Translations under genes and position numbers: made by a program | Assembly (NCBI RefSeq): GCF_016718685.1 | Contig: NZ_JADKCX010000006.1 | Span: forward strand, 94,853 to 158,852 | Source of the DNA: Haliscomenobacter sp. | GTDB lineage: Bacteria > Bacteroidota > Bacteroidia > Chitinophagales > Saprospiraceae | Reading direction: 5' to 3' | Length of the DNA stretch: 64,000 bases | Shown here: piece after piece, positions 62,582 through 64,000 of the stretch | Layout of the letters: each line of letters opens with the position of its first letter | How positions within the stretch are numbered: position 1 is the first letter of the stretch | The notes under the pieces: model-generated | The model's database searches: none | What the model saw: the letters and a program-made list of their open reading frames with translations, nothing else | What the model was told of the DNA's origin: nothing

Positions 62582-62611
62582 CACACCCACACCCACACCC
62601 ACACCCACACC
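62582..62611 (+). repeat. CACACC x5 tract directly before atpH
   Basis: Five exact CACACC units (62582-62611) end five bases before the atpH ATG (62616). Reading upstream from 62562 would put a Thr-Pro repeat on the protein, so the tract is taken as untranslated. Similar tracts precede 31682 and lie at 21036-21064. Confidence 0.75.
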
Positions 62612-62615
62612 TCAT

Positions 62616-63185
62616 ATGTCGGTAAATAGAATTGCATCTCGCTACGCCAAATCACTGATCGATTTGGCCGTAGAGCAAAATAACCTGGAGAAAATTCACC
62701 AGGATGTGGAGCACTTGCGTCGAATGATCAAGAGCAGCAAGGATTTTGTCAACTTCTTGCGCAGCCCGGTGATCCAATATTCGCGCAAGAAAAAAGCACT
62801 GGAGGCTTTGCTCCAAGGCAAATTTGAGGACTTGACTTTCAAGTTTGTCGACTTGCTGGCTGCCAAAAAACGGGAAGCTTATTTGCCGGAAATTGCTGAT
62901 GAATTCATCATCCAATACCGGACCTTGAATAAGATTTCTCAGGCGATCATCATCACCGCAGGAGAAATCACCCCTGAATTGGAAGCCCAGATCAAAGATA
63001 AGCTTCAACAGGCTGCGGTTGGATTCGCCAATGTAGAAGTGGTGACCAAAATTGATCCCAGTCTGATTGGTGGCTTTATCCTTGAATTTGAAGGCCACGT
63101 TTACGACGTAAGCGTAAAGTACGAATTGGATCAAATGCGGAAGGAGTTCAAAGGCAACTTGTTTGAATCCGCGATTGGAAGATAA
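62616..63185 (+). CDS. atpH: F1Fo ATP synthase subunit delta
   Basis: Subunit delta (OSCP-like) links b to the top of F1. The 189-residue protein from MSVNRIASRYAKSLIDLAVE (62616) has the N-terminal helical domain (ASRYAKSLIDLA, HLRRMIKSSKDFVNFLRSPVI) and a C-terminal beta-alpha end (VVTKIDPSLIGGFILEFEGHVYDVSVKYELDQMR). An alternative ATG at 62562 encodes the Thr-Pro repeat and is rejected. It is followed by atpA after about 120 bases that hold a small hairpin (63267-63293, acctccc/gggaggt). Confidence 0.93.
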   Translation: MSVNRIASRYAKSLIDLAVEQNNLEKIHQDVEHLRRMIKSSKDFVNFLRSPVIQYSRKKKALEALLQGKFEDLTFKFVDLLAAKKREAYLPEIADEFIIQYRTLNKISQAIIITAGEITPELEAQIKDKLQQAAVGFANVEVVTKIDPSLIGGFILEFEGHVYDVSVKYELDQMRKEFKGNLFESAIGR

Positions 63186-63309
63186 ATTTTTGACGAATAG
63201 CTAAAGAGATGATCCATAAACTATGCCGCTCATTCGCTAATCGCTATAGCTTCACTTATTTAAATAACCTCCCATCAGCGCTCACCGGGAGGTGCAAATT
63301 CGATAAACA

Positions 63310-64000
63310 ATAGTTGACTTTAGACCAAAAGAAATTTCTCAGATACTCAAGCAGCAGATCTGGATTTGGATCTGCTTCCGAATTGGAGAGTTTTGTTTAC
63401 CGTATTGCAAGTAGGCGACGGTATCGCTCGTGTTTATGGTCTGAATAGTGCTCAGGCCGGTGAATTGGTAGAATTCGAATCGGGCGTGCAAGCCATCGTA
63501 TTGAACCTAGAAGAAGACAACGTAGGGGTTGTATTGATGGGTGACGGCGATGGAATCAAGGAAGGTTCACGCGTAAAACGCACCAGCCGTATTGCTTCGA
63601 TTGAAGTAGGCGAAGGGTTCGTAGGCCGCGTCGTGAATCCACTCGGTCACCCGATCGACGGTCGTGGACCAATCACAGGAGCAAAATACGAAATGCCATT
63701 GGAGCGCAAAGCGCCAGGGGTAATCTTCCGTCAGCCCGTAAACGAACCACTACAAACGGGTATCAAGGCCATCGACGCCATGATTCCAATCGGTCGTGGT
63801 CAACGCGAATTGATCATTGGGGACCGCCAAACGGGTAAAACGGCCATTGCGTTGGACACCATCATCAACCAACGCGAATTTTACGACCGTGGCGAACCCG
63901 TGTTCTGCATTTATGTCGCTTCTGGCCAAAAGGCTTCTACGGTTGCCAACGTGGCAAAGACCCTGGAAGATGCTGGTGCCATGGCTTATACCGTAATCGT
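63310..64000 (+). CDS. atpA: F1Fo ATP synthase subunit alpha, N-terminal part, truncated by window edge
   Basis: Alpha is a non-catalytic nucleotide-binding subunit of F1. The clear part from 63399 on reads TVLQVGDGIARVYGLNSAQAGELVEFESG, GDGIKEGSRVKRTSRIASIEVG and RELIIGDRQTGKTAIALDTI, where GDRQTGKT is the P-loop. The first segment is damaged: codons for VDFRPKEISQILKQQI follow an ATA where ATG is expected (63310), then at least two indels before 63399. Since alpha is normally essential, sequence error is the best explanation. The protein continues past position 64000. Confidence 0.88.

Noticed and set aside
62562..62615. Upstream start for atpH giving a Thr-Pro repeat leader
   Set aside because: The repeat is the CACACC tract read in frame; the conserved delta N terminus begins at 62616.
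1..64000. tRNA, rRNA or riboswitch genes
   Set aside because: I saw no cloverleaf, TTCRA loop, rRNA motif or known riboswitch core; a covariance-model search would be decisive.

Overview
The window comes from a member of the Bacteroidota and reads most like a Saprospiria-type bacterium (Haliscomenobacter/Lewinella relatives). This assignment is my inference. It rests on a type IX secretion C-terminal sorting domain, LytTR/LytS and OmpR-type two-component pairs, bacillithiol synthesis (BshA), Bacteroidota-style -7 promoter elements (TAnnTTTG), few Shine-Dalgarno sites, a BlaI/M56-TonB locus and an atpB-E-F-H-A order. No rRNA, tRNA, CRISPR array or prophage was seen.

Layout. 0-8 kb: an OmpA-like tail, bshA, a molybdopterin oxidoreductase, an OmpR-type regulator/kinase pair, lgt, and an ECF sigma factor with a membrane partner. 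8.7-11.5 kb: a heavily damaged WD40-caspase gene. 11.8-13 kb: a Tat-exported HisC-like aminotransferase. 13-20 kb: a compact minus-strand operon SulP - beta-carbonic anhydrase - DabA - DabB, which looks like a complete inorganic-carbon uptake module. 20-35 kb: mnmG, a TMTC-like TPR membrane protein, rhodanese, an M15 peptidase, a LytTR/LytS pair, odhB, hpt, an inositol monophosphatase-like gene, a DsbA-like gene, a gamma-carbonic anhydrase and an SGNH hydrolase. 35-39 kb: an accessory patch (MpaB-like oxygenase, propeller protein, truncated DUF1593 gene) bracketed by inverted repeats and by a second, decayed copy of the glpD 3' end. 39-50 kb: glpD, TonB-domain proteins, a BlaI/M56 regulatory locus with a damaged serine hydrolase inside it, then a TolC/HlyD/ABC export set next to an ECF sigma gene. 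50-60 kb: xerD, an amidase, GlsB, a serine hydrolase, an M28 peptidase, an acyl-CoA transferase and a GMC oxidoreductase. 60-64 kb: the start of the F1Fo ATP synthase operon, running off the right edge inside atpA.

Two features colour the whole window. First, many genes carry one- or two-base indels, often in homopolymers (bshA, dabA, dabB, the DsbA-like gene, the M56 gene, the amidase, the GMC gene), and heavier damage clusters near 8.9-9.6 kb and 43-46 kb. Because atpA, normally essential, is also broken, I read most of these as sequence or assembly errors rather than real decay. Second, many gaps between genes hold long perfect or near-perfect inverted repeats, several of which start exactly at a stop codon.

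The most interesting biology is the SulP-CA-DabAB operon. Next are the M56-TonB-TonB-T9SS sorting-domain fusion, an orphan intrinsic terminator that may end a small RNA near 28.4 kb, and the glpD duplication scar with its repeat-flanked gene patch.
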